Source: ZLKRG08 sp964654815 (GTDB lineage: Bacteria > Actinomycetota > Actinomycetes > Nanopelagicales > Nanopelagicaceae). From it: DNA of 63,881 nt. Within the stretch, counting starts at the first letter, position 1. Each line of letters starts with the position of its first letter. A model generated the notes under the pieces. The model did no database searches and was not told where the DNA came from. It was given only the letters and a program-made list of their open reading frames with translations. The DNA lies in assembly GCA_964654815.1 (NCBI GenBank), contig CAZZLH010000004.1, positions 1 to 63,881 of the forward strand. The letters run 5' to 3'. A program made the position numbers and the translations under genes. This document shows, piece by piece, positions 51,665 through 61,063 of this stretch.

Positions 51665-52702
51665 GTGAGTTCTTCATACGTACAGTTGGTGGATATCACC
51701 AAGCATTTTGGCCCCGTCAAAGCACTTGATGGTTTGAATTTAGATATCGCCAAAGGCGAGTTTGTCGCGCTCCTTGGCCCATCAGGTTGCGGTAAAACCA
51801 CAGCGCTTCGCGCTCTTGCTGGATTGCAGCAATTAGATCGCGGCCAGATTATCGTAGATGGCGCAGATATCACTTATGTAGCGCCAAATAAGCGGAATAT
51901 GGGAATGGTCTTCCAGGCCTACTCGCTATTTCCACACATGACAGCGCGTGAGAATGTTGAGTATGGCTTGAAATTAAAGGCGCATAAGACCTCTGCTGAT
52001 AAGCGCAAATCGCGTTCTGATGAACTGCTCGAACTTATCGGCCTTGCCACTCACTCAAATCATTATCCGCATCAGATGTCTGGCGGCCAGCAACAGCGCG
52101 TCGCTCTAGCACGCGCCTTAGCAATTTCACCTCAAGTGTTGCTATTGGATGAGCCGCTCTCAGCACTCGATGCCAAAGTACGCACCCAGTTGCGCGATGA
52201 GATTCGTAGAATTCAAATCGAATTGGGAACTACAACTCTCTTCGTAACACATGATCAAGAGGAGGCGCTAGGTATCGCAGATCGAGTCGGCGTAATGCGA
52301 AATGGACTTTTGGAGCAGATTGCCTCTCCAGCCGAACTCTATGATCGCCCTGCAACCTCATTTGTCGCAGAGTTCGTGGGACTTACCAATCAAATCAAAG
52401 TAAAGGTTGTTAATGGCTCCTTTGATTTATTTGGCACCACCTTAAGTACTCTGCCTGGTTCGATTACCTCAGGTGAGGGCACCGCTTTGATTAGGCCCGA
52501 GGCGCTAACCGTCAAAGCCAGCCCAAACGCAAGTGCGCGCGTTATCTCTACCTCATTCCTTGGCTCAATCTGCCGTGTAATGGTCAACCTAAGCGATGGC
52601 ACCAGAATCAATTCGCAGATGGAATCCCAGGATGCAGTTGGATTGACTCCCGGCGTTGCCGTCGAAGTTACTGCGGACAAAGTCGCAGTCTTCGTCAAGT
52701 AA
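51665..52702 (+). CDS. ABC transporter ATPase (PotA-like, TOBE domain)
   Basis: A 345-residue ATPase. Walker A is GPSGCGKTT (near 37), the signature MSGGQQQRVALARAL and Walker B LLLDEPLSALDAK, with the switch histidine in FVTHDQEE. A TOBE-type C-terminal domain covers about residues 240-345. GTG start after AAGGAG. It energises the two upstream permeases; it could also be a candidate shared ATPase for the modC-less molybdate transporter, although that is speculation. Confidence 0.92.
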   Translation: MSSSYVQLVDITKHFGPVKALDGLNLDIAKGEFVALLGPSGCGKTTALRALAGLQQLDRGQIIVDGADITYVAPNKRNMGMVFQAYSLFPHMTARENVEYGLKLKAHKTSADKRKSRSDELLELIGLATHSNHYPHQMSGGQQQRVALARALAISPQVLLLDEPLSALDAKVRTQLRDEIRRIQIELGTTTLFVTHDQEEALGIADRVGVMRNGLLEQIASPAELYDRPATSFVAEFVGLTNQIKVKVVNGSFDLFGTTLSTLPGSITSGEGTALIRPEALTVKASPNASARVISTSFLGSICRVMVNLSDGTRINSQMESQDAVGLTPGVAVEVTADKVAVFVK

Positions 52703-52723
52703 TTAATTTAGGCGCTTAAAGAG

Positions 52724-53833
52724 ATGTCATTTGGCAAAATAATTTCGCTGGAAAGTTATACAGATGAATTTGTCTGCTTTGTAAAGGTAACCACCGATTC
52801 TGGCCTTATTGGTTGGGGACAGACCTCGACCTACAACGCTGATATCACTGCTCAAGTCTTACATCGCCAAATTGCCCCTTGGGTATTGGGTCAACCTGCT
52901 GATGACATTGGATATTTGATCAATCGTGTTGAAGCAAAAGAGCATAAATATCCCGGAAGTTATCGCTGTCGAGCTAATGCCGGTTTGGATACCGCGTTAT
53001 GGGATTTGAAAGGTAAGGCAGAGAGCAAGCCGGTAGTTGAATTGCTGGGGGGCAAACCAAGAGAGTTGCGAGCCTATGCCTCATCGATGAAGCGAGACAT
53101 CACGCCAGAGGATGAGGCGAAGCGTTTTGTGAAATTGCGTGATGAATTTGGATTTGATGCATTTAAATGGCGGGTGGGAGCCGAGTGTGGCAATGATGTG
53201 GATGAGTGGCCGGGGCGCACTGAAGCGGTGGTGCCCGTGGTTGCCAGGGCGCTTGGTGATGGAATTGCAAAGTTGGTCGATGGTAATTCTGGCTTCTCGC
53301 CAAAGCGCGCGATAGAAGTTGGCAAATTGCTACAAGGCGAGGGGATCTCGCACTTTGAAGAGCCTTGTAAGTATTGGGAGCTAGAGGAAACCAAAGAAGT
53401 CACCGATGCGCTGGATATCGATGTCACAGGCGGCGAACAGGATTGGGATCTCGCCACTTGGCGTCGGATGATTGATATGCGCGCAGTCGATATCTTGCAA
53501 CCAGACGTGATGTACATGGGTGGAATCTGGCGAACTTTGAAAGTGGTAGAGATGGCGCATAAAGCTGGTATGCCAGTGACGCCACATAGCGCCAATCTCT
53601 CACTTGTGACTATCTGCACCATGCACCTTCTTGGTGCGATACCAAACCCAGGTAAATATCTTGAGTTCTCTATCGAGGAAGCTGATTACTATCCATGGCA
53701 GCAAGGGCTATTTCTGGGAGATCCATTTAAAGTCGAGTCAGGTAAGGTGAGAATTCCAGCCGAACCGGGTTGGGGCGTTACTATCAATCCTGATTGGTTA
53801 GCTAAGTCGAAGCGAGCGGTGAGCACATTATGA
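52724..53833 (+). CDS. Mandelate racemase/enolase superfamily enzyme, probable acid dehydratase
   Basis: A 369-residue TIM-barrel enzyme. Metal ligands are Asp186 (VDGNSG), Glu212 (FEEP) and Glu238 (GGEQD). The active-site bases are Lys148 in a Lys-X-Arg motif (FKWR), the Asp261 relay (QPD) and His288 (TPHSAN). This Lys-X-Arg plus His/Asp arrangement belongs to the mandelate racemase subgroup, which is rich in sugar-acid dehydratases; the substrate is not predictable. It lies 21 bases after the importer ATPase and overlaps the PLP enzyme gene (ATGA), so the importer probably brings in its substrate. Confidence 0.87.
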   Translation: MSFGKIISLESYTDEFVCFVKVTTDSGLIGWGQTSTYNADITAQVLHRQIAPWVLGQPADDIGYLINRVEAKEHKYPGSYRCRANAGLDTALWDLKGKAESKPVVELLGGKPRELRAYASSMKRDITPEDEAKRFVKLRDEFGFDAFKWRVGAECGNDVDEWPGRTEAVVPVVARALGDGIAKLVDGNSGFSPKRAIEVGKLLQGEGISHFEEPCKYWELEETKEVTDALDIDVTGGEQDWDLATWRRMIDMRAVDILQPDVMYMGGIWRTLKVVEMAHKAGMPVTPHSANLSLVTICTMHLLGAIPNPGKYLEFSIEEADYYPWQQGLFLGDPFKVESGKVRIPAEPGWGVTINPDWLAKSKRAVSTL

Positions 53834-54714
53834 AGAATATTCTCGATGCCATTGGCCATACCCCTTTGCTAAATATCGAGGGAATCTGGGTAAAGATGGA
53901 GTACTTAAATCCATCTGGCTCAATCAAAGCGCGTATTGCCAAGTACATGATCGAACGCGCTGAGCGGGACGGTTTGTTAAAACCAGGTGACACAATTGTC
54001 GAAGCCTCATCTGGAAATACCGGCAATGCCATGTCGATGGTAGCCGCAGTCAAAGGTTACAAAATGTTGGTAGTGATGCCTACCGGACTTAGCCAAGAAC
54101 GAGTAGCCATATCTAAGGCATTCGGCGCTGAAGTTAGAACCATTGGCGATTTCCATGTCAATGATGCTTTGGATGAAGTACGTCGATTAGGCAAAGAACC
54201 TGGCTATTTCGCACCACAGCAATTTGATAATGAGTGGAATGTTGACGAAAACTTTGAATGGTTGGCGCAAGAGATAATCTCAGAGTTACCAAGTAAGCCA
54301 CAATTGGTTGTGGGTGGCGTGGGTACCGGTGGCACGATCATTGGTGTTGGTAAAGCATTCAAAGCGGTAAACCCTGATTCTCAGACCTACGCCTTGGAAC
54401 CGTCAGAGTCCTGCACCATTGCATGTGGCGAGGTGGCCAAGCATTTGATTGAAGGAATCTCAGATGGCTTTGTGCCTGGCATTATCGAGCGCCACAAAGA
54501 TGAGATTGATGGTTTCGTACATATTCACTCTCAGGACTCCATCAATGAGATGCGCCGTATCGCGCGCACCCATGGCATCTTTGTCGGGCCCTCATCCGGC
54601 GCTCATCTATTGGCAGCGAAGAAATTGAAAGCGGAGCATAACTTAGAGACGGTAGTTACCTTCTTCTGCGATGAGGGAGAGAAGTACATGCAGGATTACT
54701 GGCTTAAATATTAA
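53830..54714 (+). CDS. Cysteine synthase-family PLP enzyme of unknown substrate
   Basis: A 294-residue fold-type II PLP enzyme. The PLP lysine is Lys33 in NPSGSIKARI, the carboxylate-binding loop ASSGNTG is at 59-65, and the phosphate loop GGVGTGGTIIG is near 158. It is shorter and more divergent than the CysK at 807-1736 and has SIKAR where CysK has TVKDR. Translational coupling to an enolase-superfamily enzyme and an importer suggests a catabolic beta-elimination or beta-replacement step, not general cysteine synthesis. Confidence 0.85.
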   Translation: MKNILDAIGHTPLLNIEGIWVKMEYLNPSGSIKARIAKYMIERAERDGLLKPGDTIVEASSGNTGNAMSMVAAVKGYKMLVVMPTGLSQERVAISKAFGAEVRTIGDFHVNDALDEVRRLGKEPGYFAPQQFDNEWNVDENFEWLAQEIISELPSKPQLVVGGVGTGGTIIGVGKAFKAVNPDSQTYALEPSESCTIACGEVAKHLIEGISDGFVPGIIERHKDEIDGFVHIHSQDSINEMRRIARTHGIFVGPSSGAHLLAAKKLKAEHNLETVVTFFCDEGEKYMQDYWLKY

Positions 54715-54718
54715 TTTG

Positions 54719-55639
54719 ATGGCACGTCGTATTGATTTAAGTAATTTCCCACTAACCAAACCACTGGCTGATCGTTTTCGCGAGGTTGTTTCGGGCTCGC
54801 CGGAAGGTACACCGAAATGGGCTTTCTATATGTTGGAAGGCGATGATGAAGGTTACTTTGGGCCAGAGTCGGCAGTTTGGGAGGTACATGGATGTATCTC
54901 AACTATCGTCGGCGGGATTAGGGCGCTGCTCTTGCAAGCGGCCCATCCAGCAGCGCTATCAGGGGTTGCCGAACATTCGCGCTACCAAGTTGATGCGCTC
55001 GGTCGTTTGGCAGGCACGACACGTTGGTTAACCGTTACCTCTTTTGGCGCAACTGAATTCATCCTCAAAGAGGCCGAACGAGTCAATCAAATGCATTCGA
55101 GAGTAACGGGCCAGTACCGCGGTAAGGATGGCCAACTGCACGACTATGCCGCACAGAGCCATGATTATCTAATGTGGGTGCACTGCGCATTTACAGATGC
55201 ATTCTTAAAGAGCTACATCGATTTGGGTTACAGATTCCAAACATCCGCTGATCAATATGTACGTGAATGGGCGAGAAGTGCTGAGCCATTAGGGCTGACC
55301 GACGCACCCAAATCGGTCGCCGAATTAGAGGCGAAACTTGATTACTTTCGAGATACCGCGCTAATGGCAAACGAACAAACTTTAGATGTAGTGAAATTCA
55401 TTTTAAAGCCACCATTTTCCAAACTTGGACTACTGCCATTTACGGTCTTTGCTAATGCTGCGATTGCAACGCTTGTCCCACGAGATCAAGCGTTGCTTGG
55501 TTTGAAACCTAAAGGTCGAATCTGGTTGCGAAGTGCAAGAGTTATGTTGGGCTTTTTAAGCGCAATTTTGGGCCATGAATCACCGAGTCAAAAATTCGCT
55601 CGAATTCGTATCGCCCGCATCAGAGACGCCAGAAAGTAG
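54719..55639 (+). CDS. DUF2236 (MpaB/Lcp-like oxygenase family) protein
   Basis: About 306 residues from the ATG at 54719. It has EVHGCISTIVGGIRALLLQAAHPAALSGVAEHSRYQVDALGRLAGT with the conserved histidine pair (AAHP..., EH) and a later MWVHCAFTDAFL. The family contains b-type heme oxygenases such as MpaB and the latex-clearing protein. The substrate is unknown. Four bases after the PLP enzyme gene; probably in the same transcript, with 9 bases to the next gene. Confidence 0.8.
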   Translation: MARRIDLSNFPLTKPLADRFREVVSGSPEGTPKWAFYMLEGDDEGYFGPESAVWEVHGCISTIVGGIRALLLQAAHPAALSGVAEHSRYQVDALGRLAGTTRWLTVTSFGATEFILKEAERVNQMHSRVTGQYRGKDGQLHDYAAQSHDYLMWVHCAFTDAFLKSYIDLGYRFQTSADQYVREWARSAEPLGLTDAPKSVAELEAKLDYFRDTALMANEQTLDVVKFILKPPFSKLGLLPFTVFANAAIATLVPRDQALLGLKPKGRIWLRSARVMLGFLSAILGHESPSQKFARIRIARIRDARK

Positions 55640-55648
55640 AATCATCGG

Positions 55649-56314
55649 ATGGTTCGCGTGATTGCACACCGAGGTTACTCGGCTAAATTCCCAGAGATGA
55701 GCCGCGAGGCTTATGTAAATGCTATCCCGGTAAGTGATGGCTTTGAGTGCGATCTACATCTGACCAAGGATCTGCAATTGGTCTGTTGGCACGATGACAC
55801 CATGGATCGCACATCTGACATGACTGGGGAGGTTAGTGAATTGACTTGGGCGCAGATGTCAGAGGCAAACCCCAAACCGATCCTTTTCAAGGAGTTCATG
55901 GATATCGCGATTAAATCAGGTAAAGATGTATTGATTGAGACCAAACATCCCAATAAATTCAAAGGTTTATTGGAGGAGCGCCTTAAAGCAGAGTTAAGCG
56001 ATTTAAATCCGAAGATCAATATGAGCTTCATGTCCTTCTCTCCAGCTGCCGTAAGGCGAATGCGAGATTTTCCTGGACGTAAAGTGCAATTGGTAGAGCG
56101 AAAATTCAAATGGATCCCTAGATTCCATGCTGATGTGGTCGCGCCATATTGGAAATTAGTGGATCAGGCTTGGGTAGAAAGTTGCAAACGCAAAGGTCAG
56201 CAGATGTTTGTTTGGACCGTCAACGATCCGGAGGTAGCGAGAAAGTTAGCTAATTGGGGCGTGGACACTTTGATTACTGATAATCCCGAATTGATCAGGC
56301 AGGCGCTCAAATAA
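55649..56314 (+). CDS. Glycerophosphodiester phosphodiesterase
   Basis: Hydrolyses glycerophosphodiesters to glycerol-3-phosphate and the head-group alcohol. The 221-residue protein has the GDPD catalytic set: VIAHRGYSAKFPEMS (His-Arg near residue 6), FECDLHLTKDLQLVCWHDDTMDRT (Glu/Asp metal ligands and the second histidine) and IETKHPNKFKG, with a late VWTVNDPE. No signal peptide, so it is cytoplasmic. With phosphatidylcholine synthase and choline oxidation genes in the same window, glycerophosphocholine is an attractive substrate (inferred). Confidence 0.92.
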   Translation: MVRVIAHRGYSAKFPEMSREAYVNAIPVSDGFECDLHLTKDLQLVCWHDDTMDRTSDMTGEVSELTWAQMSEANPKPILFKEFMDIAIKSGKDVLIETKHPNKFKGLLEERLKAELSDLNPKINMSFMSFSPAAVRRMRDFPGRKVQLVERKFKWIPRFHADVVAPYWKLVDQAWVESCKRKGQQMFVWTVNDPEVARKLANWGVDTLITDNPELIRQALK

Positions 56315-56327
56315 GTTCTCTTTTGAA

Positions 56328-57542
56328 CTAGGCGGCCCGGATTTGCCTAACTTCCTTAACTAAGAAGGGAAGTAACATCGCAATCAGGAATAGGAGCGCC
56401 AGCAGATTTAATGTCGAGGTAGTGCCAAATTCCTCGGATAGCGGTCCCGCAAAACCCATTATTAGTGGGGCCATAGCCATCGCGCCCCAAGCATCGTAAG
56501 CCAGGACTTTTGACAATGATGCTTTCGCAACATGTTGTTGGATGGTCGTAATCCAAATTACATAGAAGAGATCTATGGCAAAACCTGCAGCGAGAGCACA
56601 GAGTGCAATCAGTAGCAGTGAGTTGGTATGGCCTAAAGCGAACATCCAGAGCACCATAGGAAATTGCGCCATCAAAATAAACCTAATCGGATGGGTTGGC
56701 CTAAATTTCCCTGCAAAGAGCACGCCCAAAATCGATCCCAAACCCCAAGCTGCCAGGATAAATGACCAAGGTTTGGGCCCACCCAACTCTCGTTCGGCAA
56801 TCAATGGCCCAACTATCGAATAGACCGCTCTCTCACCTGCGTACATGATGGTTGATGCGGCGACAATCGCCACGATCCATCTATGTGAGGTGAATTCACG
56901 CCAACCACTACGTAGCTCTTTCAATGTTGATTCACCGCGAGCCTTAGCAACCGGTGTGTAACTGCGCAAGGTATAAACAATCAATCCGGCAAGCAAAAAT
57001 GTCATGCCATCTATAGCTATGGCCCAACCTGCGCCAACAGTTGCCACTAGCAATCCTCCAATAGAGGTTCCGATGATCATTGCAATATTGCTAGAGAGCA
57101 TGATGGCAGAGTTTGATTCTTGCAGAATCTTCTCATCGGCTAAGTCGGTGGTCAGCGCTCCCATGGATGGATACCAGATGGCATTTAGAAAACCACCTAA
57201 GAATCCGACCACAATAAAAATCCATAACGCGCCATTTCCGGTTATTAATGCCAAACCATTTGCCATTACTAAAAAACCTAGCAAGATATCGGTTCCGCCT
57301 ACCATCTGCGCTCTAGGAAATTTATCTCCAATTACGCCGCCAATTAAAGTAAATGCCACTAGTGGCAACATATTGGCAAGCCAGACGATGGAAAGACTGG
57401 TGCCATTTGTGTTGGGCAGGCTAAAGACACCGAAGGGGATTGCTATCGGCCCTAAGCCATTTCCTAAATTAGAGATGAATCTAGCTGCTACCAATTTACG
57501 AAGTGTGGGAGTCTGCCAAACTCCGCTAAATCCTGAGGCCAT
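56328..57542 (-). CDS. MFS transporter
   Basis: A 404-residue permease with about twelve hydrophobic helices, of the actinobacterial MFS_3-like exporter type (N-terminal LRKLVAARFISNLGNGLGPIAIPFGVF; a charged central loop TPVAKARGESTLKELRSGWREF). Likely drug or metabolite efflux; no substrate can be inferred. Its start overlaps the tgt stop (TAATG on the minus strand). It converges on the GDPD gene, 13 bases apart. Confidence 0.88.
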   Translation of the reverse strand: MASGFSGVWQTPTLRKLVAARFISNLGNGLGPIAIPFGVFSLPNTNGTSLSIVWLANMLPLVAFTLIGGVIGDKFPRAQMVGGTDILLGFLVMANGLALITGNGALWIFIVVGFLGGFLNAIWYPSMGALTTDLADEKILQESNSAIMLSSNIAMIIGTSIGGLLVATVGAGWAIAIDGMTFLLAGLIVYTLRSYTPVAKARGESTLKELRSGWREFTSHRWIVAIVAASTIMYAGERAVYSIVGPLIAERELGGPKPWSFILAAWGLGSILGVLFAGKFRPTHPIRFILMAQFPMVLWMFALGHTNSLLLIALCALAAGFAIDLFYVIWITTIQQHVAKASLSKVLAYDAWGAMAMAPLIMGFAGPLSEEFGTTSTLNLLALLFLIAMLLPFLVKEVRQIRAA

Positions 57543-58777
57543 TAGTCGCTGGCCTGGCCGGATTTATGGTTGTAGCGACCGAGGAATTCACCTTTCAATT
57601 CGGAGAAATTCCCATCTATCAAGGATTGGCGAATCTGATCCACCAATCGGACGATAAAGCGTTCATTATGGATAGTGGCAAGGGTTGCAGCGACCATCTC
57701 TTTGGCGCGGAATAGATGGTTTAGATAGGCGCGGGTGAAGTTACGACAGGTATAGCAATCACAATCCTCATCAATCGGGAAGAACTCACGACGATGCGGA
57801 CCATTTGAGACATTGAATCGCCCGGCCATCGTGTAAACCGCCGAAGTTCGCGCAATACGTGAGGCTAAAACGCAATCAAAGGTGTCGATGCCATTCTCCA
57901 CGCCGATGAAGAGATCCTCCGGTGCGCCAATTCCGAGTAAATGTTTGGGCTTTTCTTTAGGGAGCTCTTCATTTACCCAACGGACAATCTCTCCGAGTGA
58001 ATCTTTATCAAGCGCGCCACCAATCCCAAATCCATCAAAAGTTATTCCGGAGGATTCCAGTGCGCCAATTTCTTTGGCCGCCTGGCGACGTAAATCTTCA
58101 TATTGCGCACCTTGGATGACGCCGTACAAGGCTTGATATGGCTTGTCATGGCGCAATTCCGTCAAACGCTTATGTTCGTCCAAGCATCGGATAGCCCAAG
58201 CATGGGTACGCGCTAGCGCCTTCTTCTGATAGCCACGAGTGTTATGCAAGGTAGTGCATTCATCAAAGGCGAACATGATGTCAGCGCCGATCTTATGTTG
58301 AATCTGCATGGAGATTTCAGGGGTGAATCTATGCATCGAACCATCAAGATGCGATTTAAAAGTTACCCCTTCATCATCAACATGTGCGAGTCGTTCTTTA
58401 TTATCTGCGATCACATCATCTGCGCGGAAAGTATCGGCATTCATGGCAAGTACCTTCTTGAAACCAACGCCGAGTGATAGAACCTGAAAGCCACCGCTAT
58501 CGGTAACCGTGGGCCCATCCCAATTCATGAATTTAGCCAACCCACCTGCCTCATCCAAGATTTCTGGACCTGGCTGAAGATATAAATGGTAAGCATTTGC
58601 CAGAATCACCTGCGCGCCAAGTTCGCGCATCGACTCGGGCAATACCGACTTTACGGTCGCCTTAGTTCCGACTGGGATAAATGCGGGAGTTTGGATCTGG
58701 CCATGAGGAGTCGAAATGGTTCCGACCCGGGCCAAACCCGAATCAGCTTCATGTTTAATCTGAAAGCCAAAACTCAT
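57542..58777 (-). CDS. tgt: tRNA-guanine(34) transglycosylase
   Basis: Exchanges guanine 34 of GUN-anticodon tRNAs for a queuine precursor. About 411 residues from the ATG at 58777; a longer in-frame start would read through the divergent promoter region. Motifs: VTDSGGFQVLSLG (the nucleophile region and substrate aspartate near residue 93), FDECTT, and the zinc set in CDCYTCRNFTRAYLNHLF near residue 310. A -10 element lies 7 bases upstream. Confidence 0.95.
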   Translation of the reverse strand: MSFGFQIKHEADSGLARVGTISTPHGQIQTPAFIPVGTKATVKSVLPESMRELGAQVILANAYHLYLQPGPEILDEAGGLAKFMNWDGPTVTDSGGFQVLSLGVGFKKVLAMNADTFRADDVIADNKERLAHVDDEGVTFKSHLDGSMHRFTPEISMQIQHKIGADIMFAFDECTTLHNTRGYQKKALARTHAWAIRCLDEHKRLTELRHDKPYQALYGVIQGAQYEDLRRQAAKEIGALESSGITFDGFGIGGALDKDSLGEIVRWVNEELPKEKPKHLLGIGAPEDLFIGVENGIDTFDCVLASRIARTSAVYTMAGRFNVSNGPHRREFFPIDEDCDCYTCRNFTRAYLNHLFRAKEMVAATLATIHNERFIVRLVDQIRQSLIDGNFSELKGEFLGRYNHKSGQASD

Positions 58778-58784
58778 AGGTGCA

Positions 58785-58790
58785 AATCTA
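58785..58790 (-). promoter_or_regulatory. -10 element of tgt
   Basis: Minus-strand TAGATT, 7 bases, ATG at 58777. It lies within the 29-base divergent region shared with the hydrolase gene. Confidence 0.45.
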
Positions 58791-58794
58791 TCGG

Positions 58795-58800
58795 TACGCT
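58795..58800 (+). promoter_or_regulatory. -10 element of the alpha/beta hydrolase gene
   Basis: TACGCT, 6 bases, ATG at 58807; leaderless layout. Back to back with the tgt -10 element. Confidence 0.45.
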
Positions 58801-58806
58801 TCTTAC

Positions 58807-59670
58807 ATGAGCCAAATAACCTTAAATGATGGGCGAAAACTGGAGTATTTTGAGAATGGTGTACCAAGTAGCCAAGCGATTCTCTTTTTACATGGGACAC
58901 CAAGTGATGGCACCTTGTGGGAGCCGTGGTTAAACGAGATCACTTCGGTAAGAGCGCTCGCGACTTCGCGCGCCGGTTATGGCCTATCTGATCGAAATAA
59001 AGGGCGCACCGTTGCCAGCGATTTGGCTGATCAAGTCGCGGTACTTGATCACTTCGGCATCGAATCATTTGTGGCAATTGGTTGGTCTGGCGGTGGTCCA
59101 CATGCGCTAAATATGTCGCGTGATGCTCGCTGTAAAGCGGTTTTCACTTTGGCAGGCGTTGGTGAATTCGGTAGACCCGATTTAGATTTCTTAGCTGGTA
59201 TGGGTCCGGAGAATCATGAGGAGTTTGGCGCCGCGTTAAAGGGCGAGAGCTCGATAAATAGTTGGATGGAAGAAAATGGCAGTGGCATGCGCGAAGTCAG
59301 TGGATCAGATTTGATTACGGTACTTGGTGGATTAATTGGCGATGCAGATAAGCGCGCCCTAACCCCACAACTTGCCGAGCACGATGCGGCAGTTTTTCGC
59401 CGCTCTTTATCGGTCAGTTTTGCCGGGTGGATCGATGATGATCTCGCCTTTGTCCGACCTTTTGGTTTTGATCTGGCAAAGATTGATAAACCAGTCGTGG
59501 TCTGGCAGGGTGATGATGATTTTATGGTGCCAAAGGCGCATAGCGAGTGGTTGGCAAAACATATTCCTGGCTCAAAGTTACGTTTTGTCCCAGGACATGG
59601 CCATATCTCACTTGGAGAGGAATATCGCCCGCAGATCATCAAAGAGGCGTTAGATTTCCTTAGTGCTTAA
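58807..59670 (+). CDS. Alpha/beta hydrolase
   Basis: A 287-residue hydrolase. The oxyanion loop region is LFLHGTPSDG, the nucleophile elbow GWSGGGPHA (near residue 91), the acid in DDDFMVP and the catalytic histidine in GHGHISLGEE. The substrate is unknown; the family covers esterases, lactonases and dehalogenase-like enzymes. ATG at 58807 is chosen over an upstream in-frame GTG because of the -10 spacing. It overlaps the next MFS gene by 8 bases. Confidence 0.88.
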   Translation: MSQITLNDGRKLEYFENGVPSSQAILFLHGTPSDGTLWEPWLNEITSVRALATSRAGYGLSDRNKGRTVASDLADQVAVLDHFGIESFVAIGWSGGGPHALNMSRDARCKAVFTLAGVGEFGRPDLDFLAGMGPENHEEFGAALKGESSINSWMEENGSGMREVSGSDLITVLGGLIGDADKRALTPQLAEHDAAVFRRSLSVSFAGWIDDDLAFVRPFGFDLAKIDKPVVVWQGDDDFMVPKAHSEWLAKHIPGSKLRFVPGHGHISLGEEYRPQIIKEALDFLSA

Positions 59671-60919
59671 AACTTATGCCAAAGTCCTGGGATTAGATCA
59701 ATTTTCAGATCAAGTAAATAATTATGCGCGCCGGTTGATTGCCGGCAATTTGATCAATGCCCTGGGAATGGGCCTGACCATGACCTTATTTCTGGTCTAT
59801 CTCCATACGATTCGCGGATTTTCAGCTGGTTTCTCGGGTCTAGTGATGTCTTGGATGGCGATTGTGGGTCTGGCATTTAATCCCACAATTGGTATTTTGA
59901 TCGATAAATTTGGTGGTCGTATAGTGCTGATATATGGCTTGACCATCAAGGCAATTTCGGTATTCGGATTATCTTTGGTCGAGACCAAATCTCAGGTTCT
60001 GATTGTGGCGTCAATTATGGCAATTGGAGATGCGATCAATTGGCCGGCCCAATCTGTCTGCCTTACTCGATTGGTCGATGAGAAAGTTAGGCAGCGAGTC
60101 TTTGCCTTCAATTTCATGGCGCTTAATTTAGGTATTGGCGTAGGAGGTATCGTCTCAAGTTTGGTTGTGACTGCGGGTGACCTTAGCTCTTTCCAATTGT
60201 TGTATTGGTTAGACGGGGCTACCTATCTCTTCTATCTACTAATTGCCTTCTCTCTACCAGCTTGGGTAGGAAGTCGTATTGATAAAGAGGACGAGACCAA
60301 AGGTTCCTACAAAAAAGGTTCCTATAGTGAGGTATTTAAGAATCACGAACTCATGAAATTATTCCGTGGTTCGATAATTCTGACGCTATGTGGTTATGCC
60401 TCAGTATCGGCCGGCATTCCACTTTTTGTCACCTCAGTATTGGACGCTTCGCCAAAGTGGCTGGGCATTATTTGGGCGGCTAATTGCTTTGCCATCTTGT
60501 TGATGCAAGGTCCAGTTTTGAAATGGCTAGAGCGACATTCTCCGGCGAAGACTTTGGTGTATGTTGGATTTATCTGGGCGTTAAGTTGGGTGGCGGTGGC
60601 TTTGACTCTCGTATCGCCAGCAATTTTCATCCTGCCACTTCTGCTATTAAGTACAGTGATCTTTGGATTAGGCGAGACCATCTGGTCGCCCACAATTCCG
60701 ACTGTGGTTAATGGTTTGATACCGGATCACATCCGTGGCCGGAGTAATTCATTGATGAGTCTGCAATGGGGTATCGCCGGGGTCTTCGGTGCGCCGCTTG
60801 CAGGCTTCATGTTCGATGCGGGATTAGCCAATATCTGGCTGCTGGTGATGCTTATCGGGTGCCTGCTGCCAGTGCCCTTGATAGCTAGGGTGAAATACCC
60901 CGAAGTTATGGAAAATTAA
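59663..60919 (+). CDS. MFS transporter
   Basis: A 418-residue permease with twelve hydrophobic helices and the MFS loop 2-3 motif GILIDKFGGR. The C-terminal half has GLIPDHIRGRSNSLMSLQWG, typical of the MDR/tetracycline-like exporter group. GTG start inside the hydrolase stop, so the two are translated together. Substrate unknown. Its downstream side runs into the second gap. Confidence 0.87.
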   Translation: MLKTYAKVLGLDQFSDQVNNYARRLIAGNLINALGMGLTMTLFLVYLHTIRGFSAGFSGLVMSWMAIVGLAFNPTIGILIDKFGGRIVLIYGLTIKAISVFGLSLVETKSQVLIVASIMAIGDAINWPAQSVCLTRLVDEKVRQRVFAFNFMALNLGIGVGGIVSSLVVTAGDLSSFQLLYWLDGATYLFYLLIAFSLPAWVGSRIDKEDETKGSYKKGSYSEVFKNHELMKLFRGSIILTLCGYASVSAGIPLFVTSVLDASPKWLGIIWAANCFAILLMQGPVLKWLERHSPAKTLVYVGFIWALSWVAVALTLVSPAIFILPLLLLSTVIFGLGETIWSPTIPTVVNGLIPDHIRGRSNSLMSLQWGIAGVFGAPLAGFMFDAGLANIWLLVMLIGCLLPVPLIARVKYPEVMEN

Positions 60920-60949
60920 CCTAAATCGGACTTTTCGGGTTTTCAAACC

Positions 60950-61049
60950 NNNNNNNNNNNNNNNNNNNNNNNNNNNNNNNNNNNNNNNNNNNNNNNNNNN
61001 NNNNNNNNNNNNNNNNNNNNNNNNNNNNNNNNNNNNNNNNNNNNNNNNN
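60950..61049. other. Assembly gap (100 N)
   Basis: Exactly 100 undefined bases; the true length is unknown. The following gene is a DppC-type permease without its DppB partner, so a missing transporter gene in the gap or a scaffold join at an operon end is likely. Confidence 0.98.
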
Positions 61050-61063
61050 CTTGAGGTTATTTA

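Noticed and set aside
56314..56329. Possible bidirectional terminator (AGTTC..GAACT) between the GDPD and MFS genes
   Set aside because: Only 5 base pairs with a 6-base loop and no GC core; too weak to call.
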